Shown here piece by piece: positions 8,985 through 17,423 of a stretch of 64,000 nt of DNA (within the stretch, counting starts at the first letter, position 1; each line of letters begins with the position of its first letter). Both the position numbers and the translations under genes were made by a program. The stretch comes from an uncultured Collinsella sp. (GTDB lineage Bacteria > Actinomycetota > Coriobacteriia > Coriobacteriales > Coriobacteriaceae). Location: assembly GCA_900549025.1 (NCBI GenBank), contig URMZ01000002.1, forward strand, positions 61,850 to 125,849. The letters run 5' to 3'. The notes under the pieces were generated by a model. It was not told where the DNA came from and ran no database searches. It saw only the letters and a list, made by a program, of their open reading frames with translations.

Positions 8985-10148
8985 ATGGCCGATATCGAGG
9001 AACAGCCGTTGCCGCGCACGTTTGAGGAGTTCAACGAGCAACGCAAGGCGGCGTTTATTCGCGTCAAGGATTACAAGCAGGCCGGCAATCGCCTGGTCGG
9101 CTTTTTGTGCAGCTATACGCCGCTCGAGGTCATCGATGCCGCGGGCGCCGCAAGTGTCGCTCTGTGCGGTACGTCCGATGAGGTGATTCCCGAGGCCGAG
9201 AGGGTGCTGCCGGCAAACCTCTGCCCGCTCATCAAGTCGACGTACGGTTTTGCCTATTCGCAAAAGTGCCCGTTTACGTACTTTAGCGACATGATCATCG
9301 GCGAGACCACCTGCGACGGCAAGAAGAAGATGTACGAGCTACTCAACGAGCTTAAGCGCACGCACATTCTGCACCTGCCGTAGGGCCGCGATCGCGCCTA
9401 CGAGCGTGAGGGCTGGTACGAGGAGTGCCGTCTGCTCAAGGAAGAGCTCGAGAACTTCTACGGCATCACTATCACCGATGACGACCTGCGCGCTGCCGTC
9501 CGTCGTCGCAACCGCCTGCGCGCGGCCCAGCTCGAGATGTTTGCCCTCCAGGCCAACCAGCCGGCGGCCATGAGCGGTGTCGACCTGATGAGCACCATGT
9601 TTGCCGGTACGTTCAGCTTTGATATCGATGCCTATACGCAGCAGCTGGAGCAAAAGGTTGCCAAGCTGCGCGAGGCCTACGACGCGGGCGAGCGCCCGGT
9701 TGCGGCGGATGCCAAGCGCATTCTGATCACCGGCTGCCCGGTGGGCGGCGTGATCAACAAGATCGGTCGCACCATCGAGTCCAACGGCGGCGTGGTCGTG
9801 TGTATGGACGACTGCTCGGGCGAGCGTACGGCGGCCATGATGATCGATCCGGAGGCTCCCGATATCCTGCGCGCCATCGCCGACCGCTACCTGGATATCA
9901 ACTGCTCGGTCATGACGCCCAACGACGGTCGTATGGACAACACGCTGGCCATGTGCGAGAAGTATCATGTCGATGGCGTGGTAGAGAGCGTGCTACAGGC
10001 GTGCCATACCTTTAACATTGAGAGCGCGCGCATGCAGGAGGCCGTTGAGGGTGCGGGTATTCCGTACATGAAGATCGAGACCGATTACAGCAACGGCGAC
10101 ATGGGCCAGATCGAGACTCGCATCGCCGCCTTCATCGAAACCCTCTAG
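8985..10148 (+). pseudogene. Second HgdB-like/double-cubane protein, interrupted by an in-frame TAG
   Basis: The frame 8985-10148 reads as one 387-codon HgdB-family protein except for TAG at 9381-9383 (codon 133). Both sides are intact and homologous to the 2187-3470 protein: GFLCSYTPLEV, LPANLCPLIKS and GETTCDGKKK before the stop, [10 protein letters not shown] and [11 protein letters not shown] after it. TAG differs from the Gln codon CAG by one base, and the surroundings are LHLP-stop-GRDRAYE. No strong ribosome site lies downstream, so only a truncated 132-residue product is expected. It may be a recent nonsense mutation, a phase-variable allele or a sequencing error. The start follows GAGAGGGGAA, as for the first copy. 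Confidence 0.8.
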
Positions 10149-10149
10149 C

Positions 10150-10242
10150 TTCCTCGGGCACCGGATCTTGCCCCTCAAACCGTCGCTTGCGTACCAAAGT
10201 ACGCTGCGCTCCTCTTTCGGGGCAATCTCCGGCACCTGAGAA
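10150..10242 (+). repeat. Large imperfect hairpin between HgdB-like and activator genes
   Basis: Outer arms near 10153-10175 and 10220-10242 pair imperfectly (CACCGGATCTTGCCCC with GGGGCAATCTCCGG as core), enclosing a nested GCGTAC-CAAA-GTACGC hairpin. It has no T-run. It may be a transcript-processing or attenuation structure. Confidence 0.45.
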
Positions 10243-10302
10243 ACCTAGATCTAAGGCGCCTGAACGCGCCGCTACCTTTGATGTTTAGATTGGGAGAGAG
10301 CC

Positions 10303-11067
10303 ATGATAGGGATCGGGATCGATATCGGGTCTACGGCGGCTAAGGCTGCTGTGGTCGATGGAGAGGGTTCGGTGGCGTGGACGTGCGTGCAGCCAACCGG
10401 GTTCTCCTCGGTCGATGCTTCCGAGCGGCTGCGCAAGGCACTGGCAGCGGCGGGTTATGACGTGGCTGCCGACGACGTGCGCGTGGTCGCGACCGGCTAC
10501 GGTCGTGTCGCCGTGCCCTATGCACACAAGGTCGTGACCGAGATCTCCTGCCACGGCACCGGTGCCGTGTGCCTGTTTGGCGACCACGGCACCGTGATCG
10601 ACGTGGGCGGCCAGGACACCAAGGTCATTCAGCTTAAAGGCGGCCGCGTGTCCAAGTTTGCCATGAACGACAAGTGTGCCGCCGGCACGGGGCGCTTTTT
10701 GGAGATCATGGCCGACCGCCTGGGCATTTCCCAGCAGCAGATGGCCGACCTGGCGCGTTCCGGCGAGCCCACCAAGATCAGCAGCATGTGCACCGTGTTT
10801 GCCGAAAGCGAGGTCATCAGCCTGATCGGTCGCGGTGAGCCGCGCGAGAACATTGCGCGTGGCGTGATCGACAGCGTGGTCTCGCGCGTGGCGACCATGG
10901 CCGGGCAGGCCGCGGGCGCCCCGTACTACCTGACCGGTGGCCTGTGCGAGAACGCCTTCGTGGTGGAGCGGTTGGGCGAGCTACTGGGGTCGCCGGTGAC
11001 CACCTCGCCCCAGGCTCGCTTTGCCGGAGCGATCGGCGCGGCTGTCCGTGCCGCCGCCTTGGCCTAG
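10303..11067 (+). CDS. HgdC/FldI-type ATPase activator (BadF/BadG family)
   Basis: A 254-residue member of the acetate-kinase/hsp70/actin ATPase fold that drives ATP-dependent electron transfer to HgdB-type proteins. It shows the phosphate-1 motif GIDIGSTAAKAA at the N-terminus, IDVGGQDTK near residue 100 and TGGLCEN near the C-terminus. The two cysteines that bridge the subunit-shared [4Fe-4S] cluster are visible as Cys125 (NDKCAAGTG) and Cys163 (SSMCTVFAESE). It is the expected partner of the proteins at 2187-3470 and 8985-10148. The annotation as a reductase activator is firm; the reaction driven is unknown. Confidence 0.85.
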   Translation: MIGIGIDIGSTAAKAAVVDGEGSVAWTCVQPTGFSSVDASERLRKALAAAGYDVAADDVRVVATGYGRVAVPYAHKVVTEISCHGTGAVCLFGDHGTVIDVGGQDTKVIQLKGGRVSKFAMNDKCAAGTGRFLEIMADRLGISQQQMADLARSGEPTKISSMCTVFAESEVISLIGRGEPRENIARGVIDSVVSRVATMAGQAAGAPYYLTGGLCENAFVVERLGELLGSPVTTSPQARFAGAIGAAVRAAALA

Positions 11068-11081
11068 GGGTGTACCGCGAC

Positions 11082-12299
11082 ATGCGCATCCTCAATATCT
11101 CGGCACAAAAACCAGATAGCACCGGCAGTGGCACCTACCTTGCCGCGCTTGTGCGCGAGCAGATCGAGACGGGGCATCGCGCCGCCGTGCTTTGCGGCGC
11201 GGCACCGGGTGATACCCAAGGCGAGCTGGACCGGCGTGCTGCCGTGTTTGCCGTACCGTTCGAGTCGCCCGAGCTGCCGTTTCCCATCTGCGGTATGTCC
11301 GATGTCATGCCCTATCCCTCCACACGCTATCGTGACCTGACGCCTTCGATGCTCAAGGCATTTGAGCGGGCATTTGCTGCTGCAATCGATCGGGCGGTGG
11401 CTGAGTTTCGGCCCGATCTGGTGCTTTGCCATCACCTGTATCTGGTGACCGCATTGGCGCGCGAGTGCGTCTGGGACGTGCCGGTTGTTGCCGTGTGCCA
11501 TTCGACCGATCTGCGCCAGCTGCGTTCGCATGCGCTCGAGCGCGATCGCATCGTACGTGCGGTTCGTCGGCTCGATGCCGTCTTTGCGCTCCATGCTGAG
11601 CAGGCTGAGCAGATTGGCCTGGTTTGCGGCGTCGATGCCGATCGCATCCACGTGATTGGGACGGGCTACGACCATCGCGTCTTCTGCCGCGACGCAAGCG
11701 TGGTGAAGCAGCCGGGATCGCTTGTGTACGTGGGCAAGATTTGCTTCAAAAAGGGCGTCGAGTCGCTGGTTCGAGCTGTGTCATTGCCGATTGACGATGG
11801 CGCCCGCCCATCTGGCTTGGTACTTGTGGGCGGCCGCGGGGACGATGCCGAGTACGCGCGTATCGAGCGCTTGACCGCGGCCTCGGATGTGCCGGTGACG
11901 CTGGCGGGGCGCCTGGATAGCGATGAACTCGTGCGTGCCTACCGCAGTTCCGACGTCTTTGTGCTGCCTTCGTTTTACGAGGGTCTGCCGCTCGTGACGA
12001 TCGAGGCCCTCGCGTGCGGCTGCAAAGTTGTGGCGACCGATTTGCCCGGCGTTCGTCCCTGGATGGAGGCGATGCTTCCCGGTGCTCCCGTGACGTGGGT
12101 GGCGTCGCCGCGTATGACGGATGTCGACACGCCCGTGGCGGCCGACCTTCCGCTGTTTGAGCGCGCGCTGGCAGATGCTATCGCGCAGGCGCTTGCGGCG
12201 CCGCCTTCGACGTTCGAGCCGTCGGCGGTCTCTTGGGAAGCGTGCCTGGGGCGTATACTTAAAGTCGTTGATTTGATGGAAGGGGGTTCGTATGGCTAA
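11082..12299 (+). CDS. Family 4 (GT-B) glycosyltransferase translationally coupled to selD
   Basis: A 405-residue GT-B glycosyltransferase. The N-terminal half has the usual Rossmann opening (MRILNISAQKPDSTGSGTYL). The C-terminal half has YVGKICFKKGVESLVRA and the donor-binding EX7E-like stretch VLPSFYEGLPLVTIEALACG. Its start is 14 bases after the activator stop, and its stop overlaps the selD start by 8 bases. That coupling suggests a selenium role: in the selenoneine pathway the glycosyltransferase SenB uses selenophosphate made by a SelD homologue to form a selenosugar. Whether this protein does so is inference; a cell-surface sugar role is also possible. Confidence 0.75.
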   Translation: MRILNISAQKPDSTGSGTYLAALVREQIETGHRAAVLCGAAPGDTQGELDRRAAVFAVPFESPELPFPICGMSDVMPYPSTRYRDLTPSMLKAFERAFAAAIDRAVAEFRPDLVLCHHLYLVTALARECVWDVPVVAVCHSTDLRQLRSHALERDRIVRAVRRLDAVFALHAEQAEQIGLVCGVDADRIHVIGTGYDHRVFCRDASVVKQPGSLVYVGKICFKKGVESLVRAVSLPIDDGARPSGLVLVGGRGDDAEYARIERLTAASDVPVTLAGRLDSDELVRAYRSSDVFVLPSFYEGLPLVTIEALACGCKVVATDLPGVRPWMEAMLPGAPVTWVASPRMTDVDTPVAADLPLFERALADAIAQALAAPPSTFEPSAVSWEACLGRILKVVDLMEGGSYG

Positions 12300-13341
12300 G
12301 GACACCATGAGGCTCACGTCCATGACGGCCGCGAGCGGTTGAGCCGCTAAGTTGGCCCCCGGAGCCCTCGCCCAGGTCCTGGGCGATTTACCCAATGTGC
12401 ATAACGACAACTTGCTCGTGGGGTTCGATACCTCCGACGATGCGAGCGTCTTCCGCGTAGGGGAGAACCTGGGGCTCGTGCAGTCCATCGACTTCTTCCC
12501 ACCGATGGTCGACGACCCGTTTCTGTTCGGCCAGATTGCCGCGGCAAACTCACTGTCGGACATCTACGCCATGGGCGGGCGGCCGAGCCATGCCATGAAC
12601 TTGCTGTGCATCCCGAGCTGTCTGGGCGTTGAGGTTGCCGGTCAGATTCTGGCGGGCGGCGCCGACAAGTGCGTCGAGGCGGGTTGCTCCATCGCGGGCG
12701 GCCACACCATCAACGACGACGAGCCCAAGTACGGCCTGTCCGTGAGCGGGTTTGTCGCGCTCGACCGCATGCTCGCCAACAGCGGTGCTCGCGTGGGCGA
12801 TGCGTTGCTGCTGACCAAGGCGATCGGCTCGGGCATCATCACCACGGCCATTAAGGGCGAGCTCATCGAGCAGGACGAGGCTGGTCCGATGTTTGACTCG
12901 ATGCGCACCCTCAACGAGGCTCCGATTCGTCTGGCCGAGGGACTCGAACTTCACGGCTGTACCGACATTACGGGCTTTGGCCTGATCGGGCACGCATGCG
13001 AGATGGCCGAGGGCTCGGGCGTGCAGATTGAGCTTGCGTCGGGAGCGGTGCCGCTCTTTGATCAAGTGCTCGACATGGCGCGTCTGGGCATTATCCCCGC
13101 GGGCTCCTACCGCAACCAGGACTTCTTTGGCCCGCGCGTGACGGCTGACGATGACCTGGAGCCGGGCATGTTGGATGCGCTGTACGATCCGCAGACTTCG
13201 GGTGGTTTGCTTATTGCGGCGCCCGCGAAGGATGTGAATGAGCTTGCGCGTCGTTTACATGCCGAGGGGCGCGTTGCCGCCGTCGTCGGTCGCGTGTGCG
13301 AGCCGGTGCCAGGCGGTCCTGCCGTCCACGTTGTCCGCTAG
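12292..13341 (+). CDS. selD: Selenophosphate synthetase SelD, selenocysteine-containing (Sec17)
   Basis: Makes selenophosphate from selenide and ATP for Sec-tRNA and other selenium uses. The real start is ATG 12292 (after AAGGGGGTTCGT). TGA at 12340-12342 is codon 17, exactly where SelD proteins carry their catalytic Cys/Sec, in the context AASG-U-AAKLAPGAL. Reading through gives 349 residues. Downstream landmarks are the Asp-rich NDNLLVGFDTSDDA, QSIDFFPPMVDDP, GGHTINDDEPKYG and PQTSGGLL. A stem-loop just after the UGA serves as a candidate SECIS. Ordinary gene callers would start it late at 12352 and lose the active site. Confidence 0.93.
12340..12386 (+). promoter_or_regulatory. selD UGA-Sec codon and candidate SECIS hairpin
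   Basis: TGA 12340-12342 is followed by a perfect 7-bp stem (TCGCCCA 12368-12374, TGGGCGA 12380-12386) closing a GGTCC loop at 12375-12379. A GGUC(U/C) apical loop is what bacterial SelB recognises. The loop lies 33 bases after the UGA, a little farther than in E. coli fdhF. Confidence 0.65.
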
Positions 13342-13401
13342 CCCGCACGTTTATGTAACTGTTTACCGTCTCTAGAACGGTTCTTTCGAAAGGAATTTGC
13401 T

Positions 13402-14028
13402 ATGTCTACCAAGATTGAAGTCAATGCCATGGGCGATGCCTGCCCGCTGCCCGTCGTCAAGACGCTCAAAGCCCTGAAGCAGCTCGATGGCGAGGGTGCC
13501 GTCGTGACCTCGGTCGATAACGAGACCGCCGTCAAGAACATCTCCAAGATGGCGCAGGAGAAGGGCTGCACGGCCTCGGTCGAGAAGGTTTCTGACGCCG
13601 AGTGGCACGTGACCGTGGCGACCTCTGGCGCCGTTGCCGTGGCCGATCCCGAGCAGGATGGCGCTGCCTTCTGTGACGCCAGCGCCGGCAAGGGCAAACT
13701 CGTCATTTCCGTCTACACCGATTGCATGGGCCGTGGCGACGACGAGCTGGGCCACAAGCTCATGAAGGCGTTTATCTTTGCCGTGACACAGCAGGAGGAG
13801 CTGCCCGCGACCATGCTGTTCTACAACGGTGGCGCCAAGCTCACCGTCGAGGGCTCGCCGGTGCTCGATGACCTGAAGGGCCTGGCCGAGCAGGGTGTCG
13901 AGATTCTCACCTGCGGCACCTGCCTGGACCACTATGGCATTAAAGACCAGCTCGCGGTGGGCGAGGTCACCAACATGTACGTGATCGTGGAGAAGATGGA
14001 GCAGGCTGTGCGCGTCGTGCGCCCGTAG
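13402..14028 (+). CDS. yedF: Selenium-metabolism sulfurtransferase-like protein YedF
   Basis: A 208-residue protein with an N-terminal TusA/SirA-like domain (MGDACPLPVVKTLKAL, with the CPxP cysteine at residue 14) and a C-terminal DsrE-like domain containing the CGTCLDHYGIKD cysteine pair. This two-domain form is the YedF associated with selD in genomes carrying selenium-dependent molybdenum hydroxylases. It probably binds or carries a chalcogen (S or Se); the biochemical step is not established. It sits between selD and a DUF3343 gene, with GAAAGGAATTTGCT before the start. Confidence 0.88.
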   Translation: MSTKIEVNAMGDACPLPVVKTLKALKQLDGEGAVVTSVDNETAVKNISKMAQEKGCTASVEKVSDAEWHVTVATSGAVAVADPEQDGAAFCDASAGKGKLVISVYTDCMGRGDDELGHKLMKAFIFAVTQQEELPATMLFYNGGAKLTVEGSPVLDDLKGLAEQGVEILTCGTCLDHYGIKDQLAVGEVTNMYVIVEKMEQAVRVVRP

Positions 14029-14047
14029 CGTATTGGTTGGAGTTGCC

Positions 14048-14299
14048 ATGAGGGAGAAGCGCCCGGCGCTTGTCATCACGTTTCCCACCACGGCGGCCGC
14101 CATGGGGTGCGAGTCCCTGTGCATCGAGCGCGGCCTTCCCGGGCGAACGATTCCCGTGCCCGGGGAGGTCGCTGCCGGTTGCGGTCTGGCGTGGAAGGCG
14201 TTGCCTGCCGATGAGGAGCTGCTGCGCGGCGAACTCGCCGCGGCGGGCGTTCCCACCGAGGGCTTCACCGTGATTGATATGTGGGAGGTCGTGCGATGA
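14048..14299 (+). CDS. DUF3343 protein (putative Se/S carrier)
   Basis: An 83-residue protein with the DUF3343 pattern: LVITFPTTAAAMGCESLC, then GRTIPVPGEVAAGCGLAWK. The invariant Cys of AGCGL could carry persulfide or perselenide. It lies between yedF and a cysteine desulfurase, sharing ATGA with the latter, so the four proteins likely form a selenium delivery path. The leader TTGGAGTTGCCATG is nearly identical to that of the second DUF3343 gene at 41932. Confidence 0.8.
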   Translation: MREKRPALVITFPTTAAAMGCESLCIERGLPGRTIPVPGEVAAGCGLAWKALPADEELLRGELAAAGVPTEGFTVIDMWEVVR

Positions 14300-15435
14300 T
14301 CTACCTGGATAACGCGGCGACGACCATGCACAAGCCGCAGGAGGTCATCGATGCGGTGACGCAGGCGATGTGCTCGCTCGGCAATGCCGGGCGCGGCGCC
14401 ACGTCGGGTGCCCTCGATGCCGCTCGTACGATTCACGGTTGCCGTGCCAAGCTCGCGCGCCTTTTAGGTTGCCCGAGGGCGGACCATGTGTGCTTTACGC
14501 CCAACTCTACGGCGGCGCTCAACACCGTCATCTGTGGCGTGGTGCGCCCCGGCGACCGCGTGGTCACGACGGTGCTCGAGCATAACTCCGTGCTGCGTCC
14601 GCTCAACCGCCTGGCAGCGGAGCGGGGCGTGACCGTTGAGCATGCGGGCTGTGACGTTAACGGTGTGCTCGACTACGACGAACTCGAGCGGCTTGTCACG
14701 CCGGGTACGCGTGCCGTGGTGGTGACGCATGCCTCCAATGTGACCGGCAACGCGGTCGACATTGCGCGCGTAGCGGCCATGGCCCATGCGGCCGGCGCGC
14801 TGGTGATCGTCGACGCCTCTCAGTCAGCCGGTACGGCGCGTATCGATATGCAGGCCATGGGCCTCGACATCGTGTGCTTTACCGGCCACAAGGGGCTCAT
14901 GGGACCCCAAGGTACCGGCGGCCTGGCCGTGGCGGAGGGCATTGACGTGGCTCCGTGGGCCATGGGCGGCACGGGCGTGCACAGCTTCGACCCACTGCAG
15001 CCGCTTGAGTGGCCCACGCGCCTTGAGGCGGGCACGCTCAACGGCCACGGCATCGCGGGACTTTCTGCCGGTCTCGACTTTATCGAGGCCCAGGGTGGAG
15101 TCGAGGCGATTGCAGCGCGTGAGCGCACGCTTGCCGTGCGTTTCCTCGCCGGCGTTCGCGAAATACCAGGCATTGCGCTCTACGGTGCCTTTGACCAACC
15201 CGCGCGCTCGGCGATCGTGTCGCTCAACGTGGGCGATATCGACTCTGCCGAGATTTCGGACGCGCTCATGCAAGGGTGGGGGATTGCGACGCGCCCCGGT
15301 GCCCATTGCGCTCCGCTCATGCACCGTGCGCTGGGGACCGAGCGTCAAGGTGTCGTTCGCTTCTCGTTTGGGTATTTCAACACGGACGAGGAAGTCGACA
15401 CCGCGATTGACGCTTTGCGCGATTTAGCCTGCTAG
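14296..15435 (+). CDS. Cysteine desulfurase / selenocysteine lyase-like aminotransferase (class V)
   Basis: A 379-residue PLP enzyme. It opens with MIYLDNAATTMHKPQEVIDA, as in SufS/CsdB and the CsdB-like enzymes of selD clusters. The PLP lysine is in FTGHKGLMGPQG (about residue 199), and the catalytic Cys in RPGAHCAPLMHRALGT near the C-terminus. It releases S (or Se) from cysteine (or selenocysteine) as a persulfide. The operon suggests it supplies selenide to SelD or a sulfur/selenium ligand to a molybdenum hydroxylase. No iron-sulfur scaffold gene is adjacent. Confidence 0.85.
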   Translation: MIYLDNAATTMHKPQEVIDAVTQAMCSLGNAGRGATSGALDAARTIHGCRAKLARLLGCPRADHVCFTPNSTAALNTVICGVVRPGDRVVTTVLEHNSVLRPLNRLAAERGVTVEHAGCDVNGVLDYDELERLVTPGTRAVVVTHASNVTGNAVDIARVAAMAHAAGALVIVDASQSAGTARIDMQAMGLDIVCFTGHKGLMGPQGTGGLAVAEGIDVAPWAMGGTGVHSFDPLQPLEWPTRLEAGTLNGHGIAGLSAGLDFIEAQGGVEAIAARERTLAVRFLAGVREIPGIALYGAFDQPARSAIVSLNVGDIDSAEISDALMQGWGIATRPGAHCAPLMHRALGTERQGVVRFSFGYFNTDEEVDTAIDALRDLAC

Positions 15436-15449
15436 AGCGTATATACTTG

Positions 15450-15479
15450 CGGGACGGGTCTTTTGCCCGTCCCGTTTTT
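15450..15479 (+). terminator. Intrinsic terminator of the selD operon
   Basis: A perfect 9-bp GC-rich stem (CGGGACGGG / CCCGTCCCG) is followed by TTTTT. Confidence 0.85.
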
Positions 15480-15502
15480 GTTTCGACCCGAAAGGTGTGT
15501 CT

Positions 15503-16861
15503 ATGGCCTCATCCGCCCCGCGCGGTCTGCGCTCCGACCATGTCGTCACCGTCGGCATTGCGCTGTTCTCGATGCTCTTTGGCGCCGGTAACCTCATCAT
15601 TCCGCCGTTGCTGGCACTTCAGGCCGGTACAGCCACGCCGCTTGCCATGATCGGCTTTTTGATTGCCGCTATCGGTCTGCCTGTTATGGGATTTATCGCC
15701 GTCGCGCTCGCCGGTACGGCGCGCGAGCTTGCCGGCCGCGTGCACCCCAAGTTTGGTGAGTTCTTTGTCGCGGCGGTGTATCTGGCCATCGGCCCGTGTC
15801 TGGCTATTCCGCGCACGAGCTCCACGGCCTTCGAAATGTTGGTGCCGCTGCTACCCGAGGGTGTTTCGCTCGGCACGGCTCGCCTAGTGTTTGCCGTTGG
15901 GTTCTTCGTCGTCGCGTTTGCGCTCACGCTGCGCCCGGGTGTCATCACGCGCGTGCTCGGCCGCATTACAGGCCCCGCGCTCATTGCGCTCATCGTGCTG
16001 GTCGTGGGTGCTGCCGTGATCTCGCCGCTGGGGCCGGCTGCCGCGCCTCAGGCTCCCTACGATGCGGGCGCCGCCGTGCAGGGCTTTCTGACTGGCTATC
16101 AGACCATGGACCTGCTCGCGTCGCTCGCCTTTGGCATCATCATCGCCGAGACCATCCATGAGTTGGGCGTTACCGATGACAAGCGCGTGGCCTTTGAGAT
16201 TTCGCGTTCCGGTGTAATCGCCGGCGTGCTCATGGCCGTCATCTACTGCGGCCTGGCGCTTGCCGGCATGCAGCTCGGCACCGTGATGCCCGATGCCACC
16301 AACGGCGCCGCCATCCTTGCCCGCTCTGCCTCCATGCACTTTGGCCTTGTCGGCACGGTCGTGGTCTTTGCGATCTTCTTCCTCGCCTGCATGAACGTGT
16401 GCATCGGCCTCATCAGCTGCTGCTCGCGTTACTTCTGCGAGACGTATGTGGTTAAAGGTGGAGCGGAGGCCTCTGAGGAGGCCATGCGCCGTCCCTTCGC
16501 GGTTCTCGCCTTTGTTTTCGCAGCGTTTTCGTGCGTGCTCTCCAACGTTGGCCTCGACGTGATCCTCATGTTCTCGGTGCCTATGCTCAATGCTCTGTAT
16601 CCCGTTGCCATCGTGCTGGTACTGATGGGCCTGGTGCACGGTTTTTGCGACGCGCATCCGCAAGTGTGGGTTTGGGTCGGCGGCGTCGTCGCAGTGCAGA
16701 GCGTGATCACCTCGGTCCGCGATGCGTTCTTTGCGGGCGCATGGCTGCCGTTCGATGCGCTGCCGCTGGCGGTTATCGGTGCCGCGTGGGCGCCGGTTGC
16801 CGTGGTTGCCTTTGTAATCGGCCTGCTCCATAGTCGTTTTGTCGCACATTCGAGGAGCTAA
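15503..16861 (+). CDS. brnQ: Branched-chain amino acid transporter BrnQ (LIVCS family)
   Basis: A 452-residue inner-membrane cation symporter for Leu/Ile/Val with about 12 hydrophobic segments. The family opening is present (VGIALFSMLFGAGNLIIPPL), followed by LAIGPCLAIPRTSSTAFEM in the centre. ATG 15503 is chosen over the upstream GTG because GAAAGG lies at proper spacing. It stands alone between a terminator and tRNA genes. Confidence 0.9.
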   Translation: MASSAPRGLRSDHVVTVGIALFSMLFGAGNLIIPPLLALQAGTATPLAMIGFLIAAIGLPVMGFIAVALAGTARELAGRVHPKFGEFFVAAVYLAIGPCLAIPRTSSTAFEMLVPLLPEGVSLGTARLVFAVGFFVVAFALTLRPGVITRVLGRITGPALIALIVLVVGAAVISPLGPAAAPQAPYDAGAAVQGFLTGYQTMDLLASLAFGIIIAETIHELGVTDDKRVAFEISRSGVIAGVLMAVIYCGLALAGMQLGTVMPDATNGAAILARSASMHFGLVGTVVVFAIFFLACMNVCIGLISCCSRYFCETYVVKGGAEASEEAMRRPFAVLAFVFAAFSCVLSNVGLDVILMFSVPMLNALYPVAIVLVLMGLVHGFCDAHPQVWVWVGGVVAVQSVITSVRDAFFAGAWLPFDALPLAVIGAAWAPVAVVAFVIGLLHSRFVAHSRS

Positions 16862-16872
16862 GGCATCAATGC

Positions 16873-16901
16873 TTGCACAGGCGGGGAGTCTCCCCTATAA
16901 T
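16873..16901 (+). promoter_or_regulatory. Sigma-70-type promoter of the tRNA-Pro/tRNA-Gly unit
   Basis: TTGCAC (16873-16878), a 17-base spacer and TATAAT (16896-16901) lie about 50 bases ahead of tRNA-Pro. Confidence 0.7.
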
Positions 16902-16952
16902 TTCCTTCGCTTTGGGACACGCAAGGTTTAGACCTTAGCTGCTCAACACCTT

Positions 16953-17029
16953 CGGGACGTGGCGCAGTTTGGTAGCGCGCCTGCTTTGGGAGCAGGATGT
17001 CGCAGGTTCAAATCCTGTCGTCCCGACCA
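16953..17029 (+). tRNA. tRNA-Pro (anticodon TGG)
   Basis: A 77-base cloverleaf with acceptor CGGGACG/CGTCCCG, anticodon loop TTTGGGA, T-loop GTTCAAAT and encoded CCA. tRNA-Gly follows 6 bases later. Confidence 0.95.
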
Positions 17030-17035
17030 TATCTT

Positions 17036-17109
17036 GCGGGCGTAGTTCAATGGTAGAACCCCAGCCTTCCAAGCTGATGACGCGGGTTCGATTCCCGTCG
17101 CCCGCTCCA
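17036..17109 (+). tRNA. tRNA-Gly (anticodon TCC)
   Basis: A 74-base cloverleaf with acceptor GCGGGCG/CGCCCGC, anticodon loop CTTCCAA, T-loop GTTCGATT and encoded CCA. Confidence 0.95.
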
Positions 17110-17123
17110 TAAGATAGATAAAC

Positions 17124-17156
17124 GGCTCTGGTTCCTTTTGGGGCCAGAGCCATTTT
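17124..17156 (+). terminator. Intrinsic terminator of the tRNA unit
   Basis: GGCTCTGG pairs with CCAGAGCC (17144-17151), followed by ATTTT. Confidence 0.75.
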
Positions 17157-17189
17157 CATATACATGCCGGGACCCCACATCCCCACCTA

Positions 17190-17256
17190 AGTTGCGGTGA
17201 AATACGGACTGTTTTTCGGCTTTTATGGCCCATGTAGTCCGTATTTCACCGCAACT
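17190..17256. repeat. Palindromic extragenic repeat, copy 1 (GTTGCGGTGRAATA family)
   Basis: Perfect 21-bp arms at 17190-17210 and 17236-17256 around a 25-base loop. The arm begins AGTTGCGGTGAAATACGG. It sits left of the AbiEi/DUF559-like gene; copy 2 sits right of it. Confidence 0.85.
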
Positions 17257-17423
17257 ATTTGTAAGGTTGGATTTTGATGCCGTTGGGAGGGTCGTAACGA
17301 CCGTCTACCGAGAGTGGAAATATTTTTTGAAGCTCTGACCTGCGACGTCAAGCTTTTGGTCAGCTTTTGGCAAGGCCTGCGGACGGAAGCATGCGATAGC
17401 GTAATGGTATTCTCTCCGCCGTG

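Noticed and set aside
9381-9383. Pyrrolysine (UAG) insertion in the HgdB-like gene
   Set aside because: No pylT/pylS-like genes are visible, the family does not contain Pyl, and the first copy has an ordinary sense codon in this region.
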